A DNA stretch of 64,000 nt from Stenocarpella maydis. Its lineage: Eukaryota; Ascomycota; Sordariomycetes; Diaporthales; Diaporthaceae. The position numbers and the translations under genes are program-made. The notes under the pieces were generated by a model that searched no databases, was not told where the DNA came from, and saw only the letters and a list, made by a program, of their open reading frames with translations. This document shows positions 34,029-44,396 of the stretch, in pieces. Where the stretch lies: contig NQMI01000085.1 of NCBI GenBank assembly GCA_002270565.1, positions 82,766 to 146,765 of the forward strand, in the 5' to 3' direction. Numbering within the stretch: the stretch's first letter is position 1; the number at the start of each line of letters is the position of its first letter.

Positions 34029-34436
34029 CTATGCATCCGCCAGATCTGCCTGCTTCTGCAGTGCTCGTGAGTGTCTGTCACATTCCTCGACGAGGCTCTT
34101 GATACCCAGGTTCTCGCAGTTGAGGTCCAGGAGCTTCCCATCCTCTGCATTCACGGCGCGATGGTCAGTAATCTGTAGGAATGCGCGCACAGTACACACG
34201 ACATATGGGTGTGTACATGTAGCGGCTGGCACGGATGCGGAGCTGGCAAGCGTACTGAATTTGACCTGCAGGGCCGCCTTCTCGGTTGATGCCCGGGGGA
34301 GCAGCTTCGTCTGGATGGCCATGCCCTGGCTGCGCGCCGTCGGCGGCAGGAACGAGAGGAAAAGCCGGGCGGACCTTGACTTCGCAGAGAAGGGGTTGAA
34401 CTTGGTGTTCACCTCGGTGATGAAGCGGGTGATCAT
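34029..34436 (-). CDS. MRPL44: Mitochondrial large ribosomal subunit protein mL53 (yeast MRPL44)
   Basis: Two exons on the minus strand, 34256-34436 and 34029-34144, encode 98 residues, the size expected for mL53. The start MITRFITEV, followed by KFNPFSAKSRSARLFLSFLP, is characteristic. The 111 bp intron (34145-34255) is stop-free and a multiple of three, so an unspliced reading adds 37 residues; removing it joins LQVKF to KDGKLLDLNCENL, the continuous form I know from relatives. The N-terminus is basic and lacks acids at first, fitting mitochondrial import. It is divergently paired with the Sec20 gene across 399 bp. Confidence 0.85.
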   Translation of the reverse strand: MITRFITEVNTKFNPFSAKSRSARLFLSFLPPTARSQGMAIQTKLLPRASTEKAALQVKFSTLASSASVPAATCTHPYVVCTVRAFLQITDHRAVNAEDGKLLDLNCENLGIKSLVEECDRHSRALQKQADLADA

Positions 34437-34835
34437 CCTGCGTGGTGGCGGGTGCGTATGGGTATCCGAGCCTGACGACGAAGAGACCTTTCGGCTATGG
34501 GGTATCAGCAAAACACGCCGAAATTGCTGTTGAATGCCTCGCTCGGTTGAGAGTGTCGTGAGTCCGTCCTGAACGCAGCCAAAATTCTCGGCGGGCAATT
34601 TGGCGGGCGGGCGGGCGTACCTGGCTAGGTACCTGGTTGCCTGCCAGGGTACCTAGGTACCTACTTAAGTAGGTACGTAGGCTAGGTACCTAGGTAGCTA
34701 TTGAGTGACATATGGCCTCAGGGCAGGCAAGACAGCTAGCAATAATACGTCTCCTACCCGTGCGGTAACTTCCACGAAACGCAAGCAGCCACGAAACCTC
34801 TTCCTCACGCGACAAATAAGGACCAAGAGAGATAC
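34437..34835. promoter_or_regulatory. Compact bidirectional promoter with TAGGTACCTA palindromes
   Basis: 399 bp between the ATGs of mL53 (-) and Sec20 (+). The middle (34618-34698) consists of overlapping copies of the palindromic word TAGGTACCTA and variants, able to form hairpins. The same word occurs in other intergenic regions of this window. Confidence 0.5.
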
Positions 34836-36417
34836 ATGTCGTTCAAATCGCTGCAAGACCGCCTGACGGCGCTCCAGGAGACGACAGCACACGCGAGGGA
34901 GCTGATCGACCGCCTCGCATACCTCAAATTCCAGCCTGGCTCAGTGCCTCTCTCTGGCGGGGACGGCCCCGACGAGGACGACGGGAATGTTGCGGCGGAG
35001 CTGAGCAGCGAGATCGCTAACATCCTGCGCGACGAGGAGGAGGACCTGGAGCTCCTGCGCGAGGAGATCACCGACTTGCGCGGCGGCAGGGACGGCAGTG
35101 ACCCTGCCCAGAAAAAGGAGAGACTGAGGGAGAGTGCGGCCATCCTGGAAGGGGAGGTCAAGAGGTGAGTTTCCGTGTGTGCTACCGCACTCATACCAAA
35201 CTCCAACCCCTCCGCCCCCCCCCCCGGCCCCCAAAGAAAACAAAGAGGGGGAGGGCACGTCGTACGGCTTCAGGCGCTGACCCCCGGCCCCCTTTCCGTT
35301 CCAGCTGCCGCGCATCTTTCCACAGGGCACAGCTCACAGCAAAGCGCTCCCTCGAGGCGGCCCAGCGGCTCGAGCGCGAACTGCTGCTGCAGTCGTACAC
35401 GCGCGGCGCCTCGACGCCCAGCCGGTCAGGAGCTAACTCGCCAGCGCCACCGGCAGGCCCTGCCCCGCGGCGGCGGCAGACGTACAAGGCAACCGGGGAC
35501 TACGGCGACCCGGTGGTGGCCGCGTCGTCGGACTTGACCGTGTCGCTGCGACGGGCACACCAGGCCGTGACGGACGAGCTGTCGCGCAGCATCGCGGTGC
35601 ACGAGGCGCTGCAGGAGTCGACGCTGAAAATGAAGTCGCTCGGGTCTAACTACTCACGCATGGACGACATGCTGCGCTCCAGCCGCGACCTCGTTGGTAT
35701 CCTGCTCAAGAGCACAAAGACTGACACCTGGTATCTTCAAACCACCTTCTACATCCTGCTCGCCACGCTGTCGTGGCTGGTCTTCCGCCGCTTCATGTAC
35801 GGCCCCCTGTGGTGGCTACTGTGGTTCCCGGTGCGCCTCGCCTTCCGCACCGGCTCCACCGCTGTAGGGCTGGCCGGCGGAAGACCCTGGGCGACCATGG
35901 GGGTCAGCGTCGGGGGCGCCGATGGGCAGAGCACCAGAGTTGTCGGCGTCGGGGAGGGCGGAGCTGTACCTACTGCCGATATTGGCCAGGCAGGCAATTA
36001 TGCGGCTGCGAACGAGATCAAGGGTCCAGACTCCATGGTTGACGAGGTCGGCAGGATAGTTGACAGGATCGAGGGGCAGGCTGGCCAAAGGGACGGAATA
36101 GGCGNNNNNNNNNNNAAAGCTGACACAACCTTGTCCAGGCGCTTGGCCTCGGCGTCGGGGAGGGCGGAGCTGTACCTACTGCCGATATTGGCCAGGCAGG
36201 CAATTATGCGGCTGCGAACGAGATCAAGGGTCCAGACTCCATGGTTGACGAGGTCGGCAGGATAGTTGACAGGATCGAGGGGCAGGCTGGCCAAAGGGAC
36301 GGAATAGGCGAGCGGCCAGCCAAGGGGGCGTGGGGTGGGGCAGAAGGCCTCGTGCCGACTTCTGGTGACGGCGAAATCGCCCACGAAGCCACCAGGCGGT
36401 TACGGAACGAGTTGTAG
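34836..36417 (+). CDS. SEC20: Sec20-type SNARE protein (assembly gap near the C-terminus)
   Basis: Exon 1 is 34836-35164 and exon 2 begins at 35305 (140 bp intron); an in-frame alternative acceptor would start exon 2 at 35326. The N-terminal half is coiled coil. A Sec20 domain (about residues 165-255: DLTVSLRRAHQAVTDELSRS, SRDLVGILLKS) is followed by a membrane anchor from about 255 (FYILLATLSWLVFRRFMYG). It is a Golgi-to-ER retrograde t-SNARE acting with Tip20 and Dsl1 in yeast. A run of 11 N at 36105-36115 lies between two exact 162 bp repeats (35943-36104, 36149-36310). If the repeat is collapsed, the frame continues to TAG at 36415-36417 and the protein has 411 residues. The Gly-rich region after the anchor is longer than in yeast. 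Confidence 0.82.
35943..36310 (+). repeat. 162 bp exact direct repeat around an 11 N gap
   Basis: 35943-36104 and 36149-36310 are identical, offset by 206 bp, with 11 N and 33 bp of unique sequence between them. The repeat lies in the Sec20 coding region. It is probably an assembly overlap; a real tandem duplication is the alternative. Confidence 0.85.
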
Positions 36418-39400
36418 GCACGTAGGCATATTCAACAACCCTCTTTGGCGAGAACCGTACTCGGGATATTGTAGCAAATGTTTAAGCTTGGGAGAAAAGA
36501 AGCAATTGCCCCCGGCTGGGGAAATATCTGACGCCGCCGTCCCTGCTCAGTCTCAACCGACCGCTGTGGGCCAACACATGTGCCAACTCGGGCCAGGCTG
36601 GTAGAACATTCGCGCACCTCTCCGTTTCGGACACTCTACTATAGAGCCCGTTCTCAGGGCTCGGAGAAGCGAGGCTTCGGTAGACGAGTCGCATCTGGGG
36701 TTCAGCAGTTCACCAAGGCGACCCGTTCGGTCCTGTGATGATTACAAGTAATTTCCATGAAGCCGACAAAAACCCACCTGCACAGGCCGGCAACGCGATG
36801 CTGGAGATTGAACCTGGGCTTTCACGGCTTCTCAATCAAATACTTCTGAACACCTAGCACCGGCGATTACCATCATGACAACACCTGGCGCTCGCGATGA
36901 GAGAACTTTGGGGTTGTCGTGAGGCATATTTGTGGCATGAGAAGACAGCCCATGTCTGCCGGCCGCCTCGTTCGCTTTCCTCACTTGCCCCTTCTCATTC
37001 GGCAATGGCATGTACCGAAGCCGGCTTTGGTACAACAGCCCATATTGTCAGCCTCTCTCTCATGGGCCGTCATTCTAATGCTCTCTACCCTTGCATTTAT
37101 CATACGCCATGTAGCTGTTACCGGACGGGAATACCTCGAGAAAGAACACTCGCATGAGCGACACCCCGGTTTTAAGCCGATATGCACTGTGGCTGCCTGA
37201 GAGCAGTATACTGGCTCCCTGGAAAAGGGAAAGGTTCTGAGAGTTCGGGTAGCACAAGCATTACCGAGCCCATGCTAAGAGCCACGCGAGAGCAATTGTT
37301 CCGGCGGGATAGGACGCCGGTCGAGATCTGTATGTCAACAATGGTGTGGGCGAATACGCCAGTATCACTCTGCCCAGTTCGTGCACACCACGTCTAAGAA
37401 AAGAAAAGAAAGAAAGAAAGAAGCGGACTTAATGGGGGTGGGTGTTAGGTATGGGAGCCGTGACAGCAAGTGTTGTGGGCGTGAGCGTTGGCACACCTCG
37501 AGAACCACCTGTCGTCGCATCACGAATGCGGGTGGATGCCCTGCGGAGCATCCACAGGGCCGCAGGCCATGTTCGTGCATACCCCACGACATTTCGAATG
37601 CCGTCAGCCAACTCCGAGGTCAACAGTCTCTACCATCGTGCAATACCGGGGGGCTGAAGGAGAGTGACCCTGGACGCCAGGTTCATCTCGTCCACAAGGT
37701 CGGGTCCGGACATGCTCATCTCGATATCATCAGGACACCACAAACAACGCATCTCAGGAGAACTGACCACTGTTTTGACCTGGGACATGTCAGTTATCGG
37801 GGTGTTGCGGGAAATAAGAGGCGCTCGCCGTCTGGGTGTGCTCGCTGAGCGGATGCTGTCACCGTCTATCATCATCATCTACGGATATGATGGGCTAGCA
37901 GGAGCAAACCATACAACTGGGGAGGCGAAGCGTGCTGATGACAGCGCTAGCAACAACAGTCGGCATGTCAGGGCGAGGCTCCGTTTTCGCGCTGTGCTAT
38001 GATCTGGTCTGTCGTTTTTCCCTTGCCGCCAAAGGCCAAGAAGATTATGCTTTGGCAGCAGGCAGGAGACACGGCGGAATCAGCCGCAGAAACAGGAGAC
38101 GGAGGAGCGGGATCAGACCACCGTGCTGGCTGGAGTTGACCATGTCAGGGCAGGCTCTGGCCCCAACGGGAGCATCGGCGATGAGATGTGATAGCTGAAC
38201 TCTGCGCGGGCCTGGCGGAAAGGTGTGAGCCATTTGGTACCAGTCTGACAGGTAACCGGGCAGCTTATGAGAGAGGATATCAAGGGTTGTCGCCGCCGCT
38301 TACCAGGAGATGCTAATCGAGCGGCTGCATCATGCATGCAATGCACCGCACGGGGCAAGAGGGCTGGCCGGGCTGGTCAGCAATAGCGATCGCAGCCGGA
38401 TGTGCTGGCATCGGATTGCCAATGTCCACCTGCAGGCAGTGAAGGCAGACCAGCAGGCCGGTAGATGGGCTGAAGTAGCTGAAGTAGCGGCTGACAGGTC
38501 AGAGGAGATGACAATACAAGTATTAATTACACTCTGAAGAAGCGGGCAGGATGAGTATATCGATGCATACGGATGAGATCATATATATAGATTGCAGGCA
38601 AGCATACGGGTAGATACATGGACAGATGGCCAGGTGAAGATATATCTAGATGGATAGATAGTATGACCTTGATACGTGCCTGGTATAGGCATGCATGCAT
38701 GCATGCATGTATGTATGTATGTATGTATGTATGTACATACCTAGGTAGCCAGATGATTACCTTGACTAGACCAGGTAGATGGTAAAATAGACGACGAGCA
38801 GTTAGTACAAGAAACTCGTGCGCAGTGCATGCTGCGGCTCGCGGGCTGTCTGGCGGAGATGTGGTCGGAGATCGCGGGGTCTGCAGCTGGGAGGAGGAGG
38901 CGGTTGTCTGGGTCTTTTTTTTTTTTGCTTGCCTGCCTGCCTGCCCTTCCCCTTGGGGCAGGCGTCTCAAACAACGTGGCAGCGGACCAATCACGGCGGG
39001 GTGGTTCCATGCCGTTGTTGTGTCACAGGCGGGCGGTGGATCCGGAGTCTGCCAGAAATCAGACCACTGGCCTCGACATCGTGCCATTTCGAGCGACTTT
39101 CGACTCAAAGGTCTTGCAGAGTCAGGCCAACAGGGACAGGCAGGAACAGGGCACCTGCATCTGCAGACAAGAGACGGGCCTCTTCCTTTTGCCTCTGGCT
39201 CAGCCCAGCTTGTGGTGCGCCTCTGATACCAGATACCTGATACACTCGTCCACGGAGCACTAATCATGCCGCCTCCTCTGCAGTTATCTGCACGAGGCTG
39301 CAGCTGCTCCAGTGTCAGTGCCAGTGCCAGTGCCAGTGCCATCCTCCATCTCGACCTCATCCTCGACTTCAACCTCGACATCAATCTCGACCTCCTCCAG

Positions 39401-40254
39401 CCATCATCTGTCCACCACCCCGCTCCCATAACATCAACCCCCCCCTCAACACACGCACAGCACCTGCAGCTAGTCTAAACCAATCCATCCGTCTTCTTCG
39501 TTGTTGTTGTTGTTGTCGTCGTCGTCGTCGTCGTCGTCGTTCAAGACGCAACATCAGGCTACCTTGGTTTCAGTGCAACCATCCTGTGTTGTCCCTCAAC
39601 CCTTGCGCGGCTCCCACACGGGTCAGGACCCAATATACCTCCTCCCTTCCTAAACTGTCTTCCAGCCTGACTGGATCGTTTGTCCCCAGATTCCCAGAGC
39701 CTTGGGTCCCCTTCAGTCTTCCGAAATATACGCCGTCTAGTCTGGCCCTCTCCCTATCACTATTCCCGCCATATCGACATTAAACCCTATCCATAACAAT
39801 ACTGTCTGTCCCCCACTGCTGGGTCCCCTTCGTCAACTGCTCCGACGCTTGTCTGCTCTCATTCGCGTCTGTCATCTACAGCCAGGGCCGCCCTGCCACA
39901 CTCTCCTGCCTAGGCGACCGTGCCGTTCTGGGCCTTCCGGCTTCGACTGCCATCCCGCCGCGGCGCCTGTACGGAAGCTCGCAGCACGTCGGCTTGACTC
40001 GAGTCTAACAGCTAACGTGGGTTTTGAGCCACCGCTCAAGGTCTCATTCTCGCCCTTGAAGTTCTGTTGGTTGGCTCCGACATCGTGATATCTTCCCTTG
40101 TCTCTGTTAACTCGGTCGGAACCTGCGGGTCCCCCTTGCGGAACAGCCTCCTGTCGCCGACGGCCGCACCTTACTCCGCCAGGCTGCCCTTACAAATCTC
40201 CAACAAGATACTCCATACCCTCTATCCCCCAAGTGCCGGGCGTGGTGTGCGACC
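36418..40254. other. 3.8 kb gene-free stretch with simple repeats
   Basis: No supported gene. Moderate GC content. Short overlapping frames on both strands (for example 37630-37878 minus and 37664-38002 plus) have no recognisable domains. Simple repeats: AAGAAA run at 37394-37422; ATGC then ATGT tetranucleotides at 38691-38733; GTGCCA units at 39315-39340; GTT then GTC triplets at 39501-39541. The 300-codon minus frame 38527-39429 runs through the tetranucleotide array and is rejected. The last 700 bp are C/T-rich, probably the promoter and leader of the flavoprotein gene. Confidence 0.5.
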
Positions 40255-42561
40255 ATGGCACCCGGAATACTAGAGACCAGCTCTGACAACACCCGGAGCC
40301 ATGATGGGAACGTCGAGACCACCGAAGGCGTCATCGGTGCAAACTGCGTCGACCGCATCACCCTCCTCAAGAGCATGCCCGAGGTCCCATCCCAGACCCA
40401 GGTCTGCATCGTCGGCGCTGGCCCAGCCGGCTTGATGCTCGGCGCAAATTTGTCCAGATTCGGCATCAAGGCCCAGGTCATAGACGACCGTGCAGATCCG
40501 ACACCTGTAGGAAGGTATATATGTGTACACTCCCTCGAGAGCCCGCCCATGGTAGCGGGTGCGCCGTGATTTGAGCTGACCGGTTGCGCAGGGCCGATGG
40601 CTTGCAACCGAAAACTATCGAGACCTTCAGGCAGATGCGCCTGGTCGACCCGCTGCTCCAGAGGGGCGTGCGCGTCTATGACATCTCCTTTTGGCGCTCA
40701 ACCGCCGACGAGCCCCTCCGCCGCCTGGGACGTGAAGTACACTACCCGCCCGTAATCGATGTGTTGGACCCATACATCCTGCTCGTGCACCAGGGAATGG
40801 TGGAAAGCTTATTCATCGAGGACATGAAGAAGCGCGGCGTTGAGGTCAAAAGAAACTGTGCCTTCGAGTCGTACAGCGCGTGCGACGCTCTGATGTCCAA
40901 AAAGGTTGGCGCAGCGCTTCAGATCAATACCAGGGTGAATGTGACCCAGGATAAGAGGACTATATTGGCACAGTACCTTGTCGGATGTGAGTCGTAGCCC
41001 CTGCCAGCCAGGCCGCTGCACCACGGTGACGCTTTAGCTGACCATGTACAGGCGATGGCGCACATTCAAAGGTGCGGAAGAGCATCCCCGAGGCGAGGCC
41101 GGTGGGCATGTCGCAGCCTGTCGTCTGGGGTGTGCTGGACGGAGAACTCGAAACCGACTTCCCAGATATCTGGTCCAAGACGCTCGTTTTCTCACAGGAG
41201 TTCGGTTCTATTCTCATAATCCCCCGGGAACGCAACATGACCAGGTTCTACATCGAGCTCAAGAGTGGGATGAAGGAGGACAAGAAGATCCTGGGACAGG
41301 AGTTCATCATGGCGCGCGCAAAACAGATTATGGCACCATTCAGGGTGAACTGGAAGTACATCGAATGGTTTGGGCGTTACCAGATCGGACAGCGGGTTGC
41401 CAGTCGCTTCTGTGACTCTCACCACCGTGCATTCCTGGCAGGCGATGCCAGCCACACCCACTCACCCAAGGCGGCGCAGGGCATGAACACGTCGATGCAT
41501 GACTCGTGGAACCTAGCATGGAAGCTGAACCTCTCCGTCCGGGGCCTGGCGAAGCCTACGCTCCTGGAGAGCTACGAGGAGGAGAGGAGAAAGATCGCGC
41601 TGGACCTGGTCAACTTCGACTACGAGCATGCCAACCAGATCGCAGCCGGTGATGCGGTGACGCTGGCTGAGAACTTCAAGACAAACGTGCGCTTCATCTC
41701 TGGCATCGGTGCCGAATACGGCGAGAATTCCATAAACATGCTGGAGAGCCAGACGTGGCTACTGGGCGAAGCCAAGCCGGGGTGCCTGCTCCCACCTGCC
41801 AAGGTGACCCGCTACCTGGACTCCAACCCGGTGGACATTCAACTTGACATTCCCATGCTTGGGCAGTTCAGGATATATCTGCTCATGTGGGACGTACACC
41901 AGGCCAAGATGTTCCTGGATAACTTCTGCGACGCATTGGCCGCCGACAACTCGCTCATCCGCCAGCTCTCAGTCGCGGCGAGCCTATCGTATGCTGCGCA
42001 ACCGAGAATGCCTGCCCCTGAGGATATATATGTCCGCCCGGAGAGATACACGGCCGTCAGCCACCTGTTCACATTCGGCCTCATCAGTAAGTAGTCCCCG
42101 TCAACTCGACCACGACAAGACAGTGGTAGTCACGGAAGAGAACAAAACTAATCTAGAACAACCCAGCAACCATGCCCAAATCCGACATTGAGGTCTCTGA
42201 CTTGCCGCCCCTCTTGCAGGACAGCCGCTGGACATTCTATCTGGACGACATCCCGGAGCAAGACACGCGCGGCTCACTGTGCACAAACAAGTGGCTGGGC
42301 AGCCTGGGGCCCGGTGAGGTCGCAATCGTCACCGTGCGCCCCGACGGCTATGTCGGCAGCCTGGGCAGGTGGGACACAAGCGTCGACGACGCCGGGGAGG
42401 AGGCGGCCAAGTGGCTTGACACGTATTTCGACCGCTTCCTCCAGATCCCAGAGGTTCTCAGGAGCCCTTCCCCGAACGCCTCCTTATCAGCCACAAGCAC
42501 TGCTAACGGGGCCAAGCGAGTAAAGGTGGAGGAGATGGAGGGTGTGAATGGATCCTCTTGA
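40255..42561 (+). CDS. FAD-dependent phenol 2-monooxygenase-like enzyme
   Basis: Four exons, 40255-40514, 40592-40986, 41052-42086 and 42167-42561, encode 694 residues; introns are 77, 65 and 80 bp and all junctions keep frame. The FAD domain has the dinucleotide-binding GAGPAGLMLGANLSRFG (about residue 55), a DGAHS motif (about 219) and GDASHTHSPKAAQGMN (about 349), the three marks of class A flavoprotein hydroxylases. The C-terminal domain (about 465-660) is thioredoxin-like, as in Trichosporon phenol hydroxylase, ending with PDGYVG and a short Ser-rich tail. It should use NADPH and O2 to hydroxylate a phenol-type aromatic ring; the substrate cannot be read from sequence. No other catabolic or cluster gene is adjacent. 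It lies about 270 bp from AT-rich transposon DNA. Confidence 0.9.
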
Positions 42562-42830
42562 CGGCGGCGGGTAGGCGACGGGGGGTAGGGTGGACGAGGA
42601 CGAAGTTGATAACGTGGTTGTTTGATATACTAAAGGGTTTGGGCGTAAGGTGCTGATGGATTTGGCTCATTCATCTATATCTCTTTTTGTTTCCCCATGA
42701 AGATGCTATTGAGATGGGCATGTGGCGGGCAAAGAGACAGGATTGCTCGCAGCTTTTGGATTGGTTTATTTACTCAGTTCACATACTAAACAGGTGGGCC
42801 AGCGTGATAGTGCTATCCCATATCCAGGAT
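42562..42830. other. 3' flank of the flavoprotein gene and right island border
   Basis: GC-normal sequence changes abruptly to AT-rich, TpA-rich sequence at about 42,825-42,840. No gene. Confidence 0.6.
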
Positions 42831-43921
42831 TAAGGTTAAGTTAATATTGAAATAGATATTATATCTCTTAATATTTAACTTATAAAAAATATATTATAAT
42901 ATATAGTTATATATGGATTACTATGCCTTTATTAAGTCCTCTATTAAGTTAGACTATTAATGTAACTACTATTAGGAGTACGGTCTAAGTCCTTAGAGTA
43001 GGCCCCAAATTATAATTCCATAGGTTAAACTAGGTGCTATTCTTTATATAAGGAAGCCTAGGCCCTAATACCTAAGTTGCTTCGTAATTCTATAGTAGCT
43101 AGTAGTACCTATACCTATCTACTCCCTAAAGAAAAACTATATAAAGCTAGTACTATATATAGAAAACCTAAGGTAAGAGCTAAATAAGTAACTACTTATA
43201 CTTAGTTATTTAAGTTACACTTAAAATAATAAATATAGCTGTTATTAATTAAGCACTTAATGCTTTAAAGCATTACTACTAATAATATTATAAATAGTGT
43301 TATATAAGTTATTTTATAAATAAGAGAAAAAGGCACTAGTAGGAGTTAAACCTATAGCCTTTATATTTATTATTATATAAAGCCAGCCCAGCGATCTACT
43401 AGTATGCTATTAAAAACAGACCACTAGAAAGAGGGATAATAGGAAAATGTCTAATGCTCTTTAATCTAAAGGATACCATTCTACTAAAGCCCTTAGACGC
43501 TCTAATAAGTATAAGTAGAGGAGCCTCTAATATAATAAGGGTAGAAAGACGGGAATAAAAGGTATACAAGAAAAGAGATAAAGAAAAGAAATTAAAAAAA
43601 ATATATTATAATATATAAAAACTAGTAAGATAAATAAGTTATTAAAAGAGTACAAAACTTTATAATTTTAAATTTAGAAATTTTTTAAAATAATATAATA
43701 AAGCTTCTTTTTATAATTAAAGTATAGCTTTTTGACCTCTAATTATTATACCTAAAAATATATCTTTCTTTAAATTAATATAAGAAAAAATAATAATAAA
43801 TAATATAAAAGCTATATTTAGTTATTTTTAATTAATTTATATAAATCATTAATTTCTTTTTTACTTCTTAAATTCTTAATTCTTAGATCTTTTATTCCTA
43901 CTTATAGCTTATTCTTAAGAT
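42831..43921. other. AT-rich RIP-degraded DNA, no gene
   Basis: No protein remnant was read. It contains a tRNA-like hairpin on the minus strand (43335-43415, listed separately). Confidence 0.55.
43335..43415 (-). other. Possible tRNA-derived sequence (decayed tRNA or SINE head)
   Basis: On the minus strand a stretch reads TACTAGTAGATCGCTGGGCT, then a hairpin of about 10 bp, then GGTTTAACTCCTACTAGTGCC. The last part resembles a Pol III B box followed by an acceptor stem, with a 7 bp TACTAGT match to the start. The A box is poor, and the hairpin does not fit a standard anticodon arm. Weak call. Confidence 0.2.
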
Positions 43922-43951
43922 TATTACAGGGTGGAACCCTAGGTGTTGGCA
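43922..43951 (+). repeat. Fragment of short LTR family D
   Basis: The words ACAGGGTGGAACCCTAGGTG and TTGGCAC match the start of the 3104-3283 LTR. It is cut by the LTR of element A at 43952, so this D copy was probably the insertion target. Confidence 0.45.
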
Positions 43952-44396
43952 CGTGTTATGAACCACCCGGCGTTAGCGGCTGACTACCGCAGAAGACAAC
44001 CCCGCAGGCCAGAAGCCAGCTCCCGAAAAGGTCGTCCCACCTGATCCAATCAGTAACGCCACCTTATCAGGGTTAGGGTCAGGGACCCACTGGAATCAAT
44101 GGGATCTGTATCGACTCCATCAAGCAACACCTAGTCAACAGACTCACCATCAATTCTATCAAGCCACTAAAGAGTCGAAATATATATACAAATATAGTTA
44201 TCACTATAGTAAATAGCTTTTATAGAACAGACTCTTTAGTCATTAATCTAAGTATTCAATCCTAGTATTAGATAGCCTTATAGCTAGTAATTATTATTAA
44301 TTAATAATATTACTTAATAACTGCCTAATAATATATTCCAAATATAGACCCTTAATCTTTTAAATTTAATATACTTAGAAACCCTCTGATTATTGT
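43952..44396 (+). repeat. 5' LTR of Ty3/Gypsy element A
   Basis: Starts TGTTATGAACC and ends GATTATTGTA (a mutated TTACA end). The 445 bp match the 444 bp LTRs of element B in reverse orientation, with mainly transition differences. It contains CAGGGTTAGGGTCAGGGACC, which looks telomere-like but is part of the LTR. Confidence 0.8.

Noticed and set aside
38527..39429. 300-codon minus-strand open frame
   Set aside because: It runs through ATGC/ATGT and GTGCCA simple repeats, has no recognisable domain and overlaps other equally open frames.
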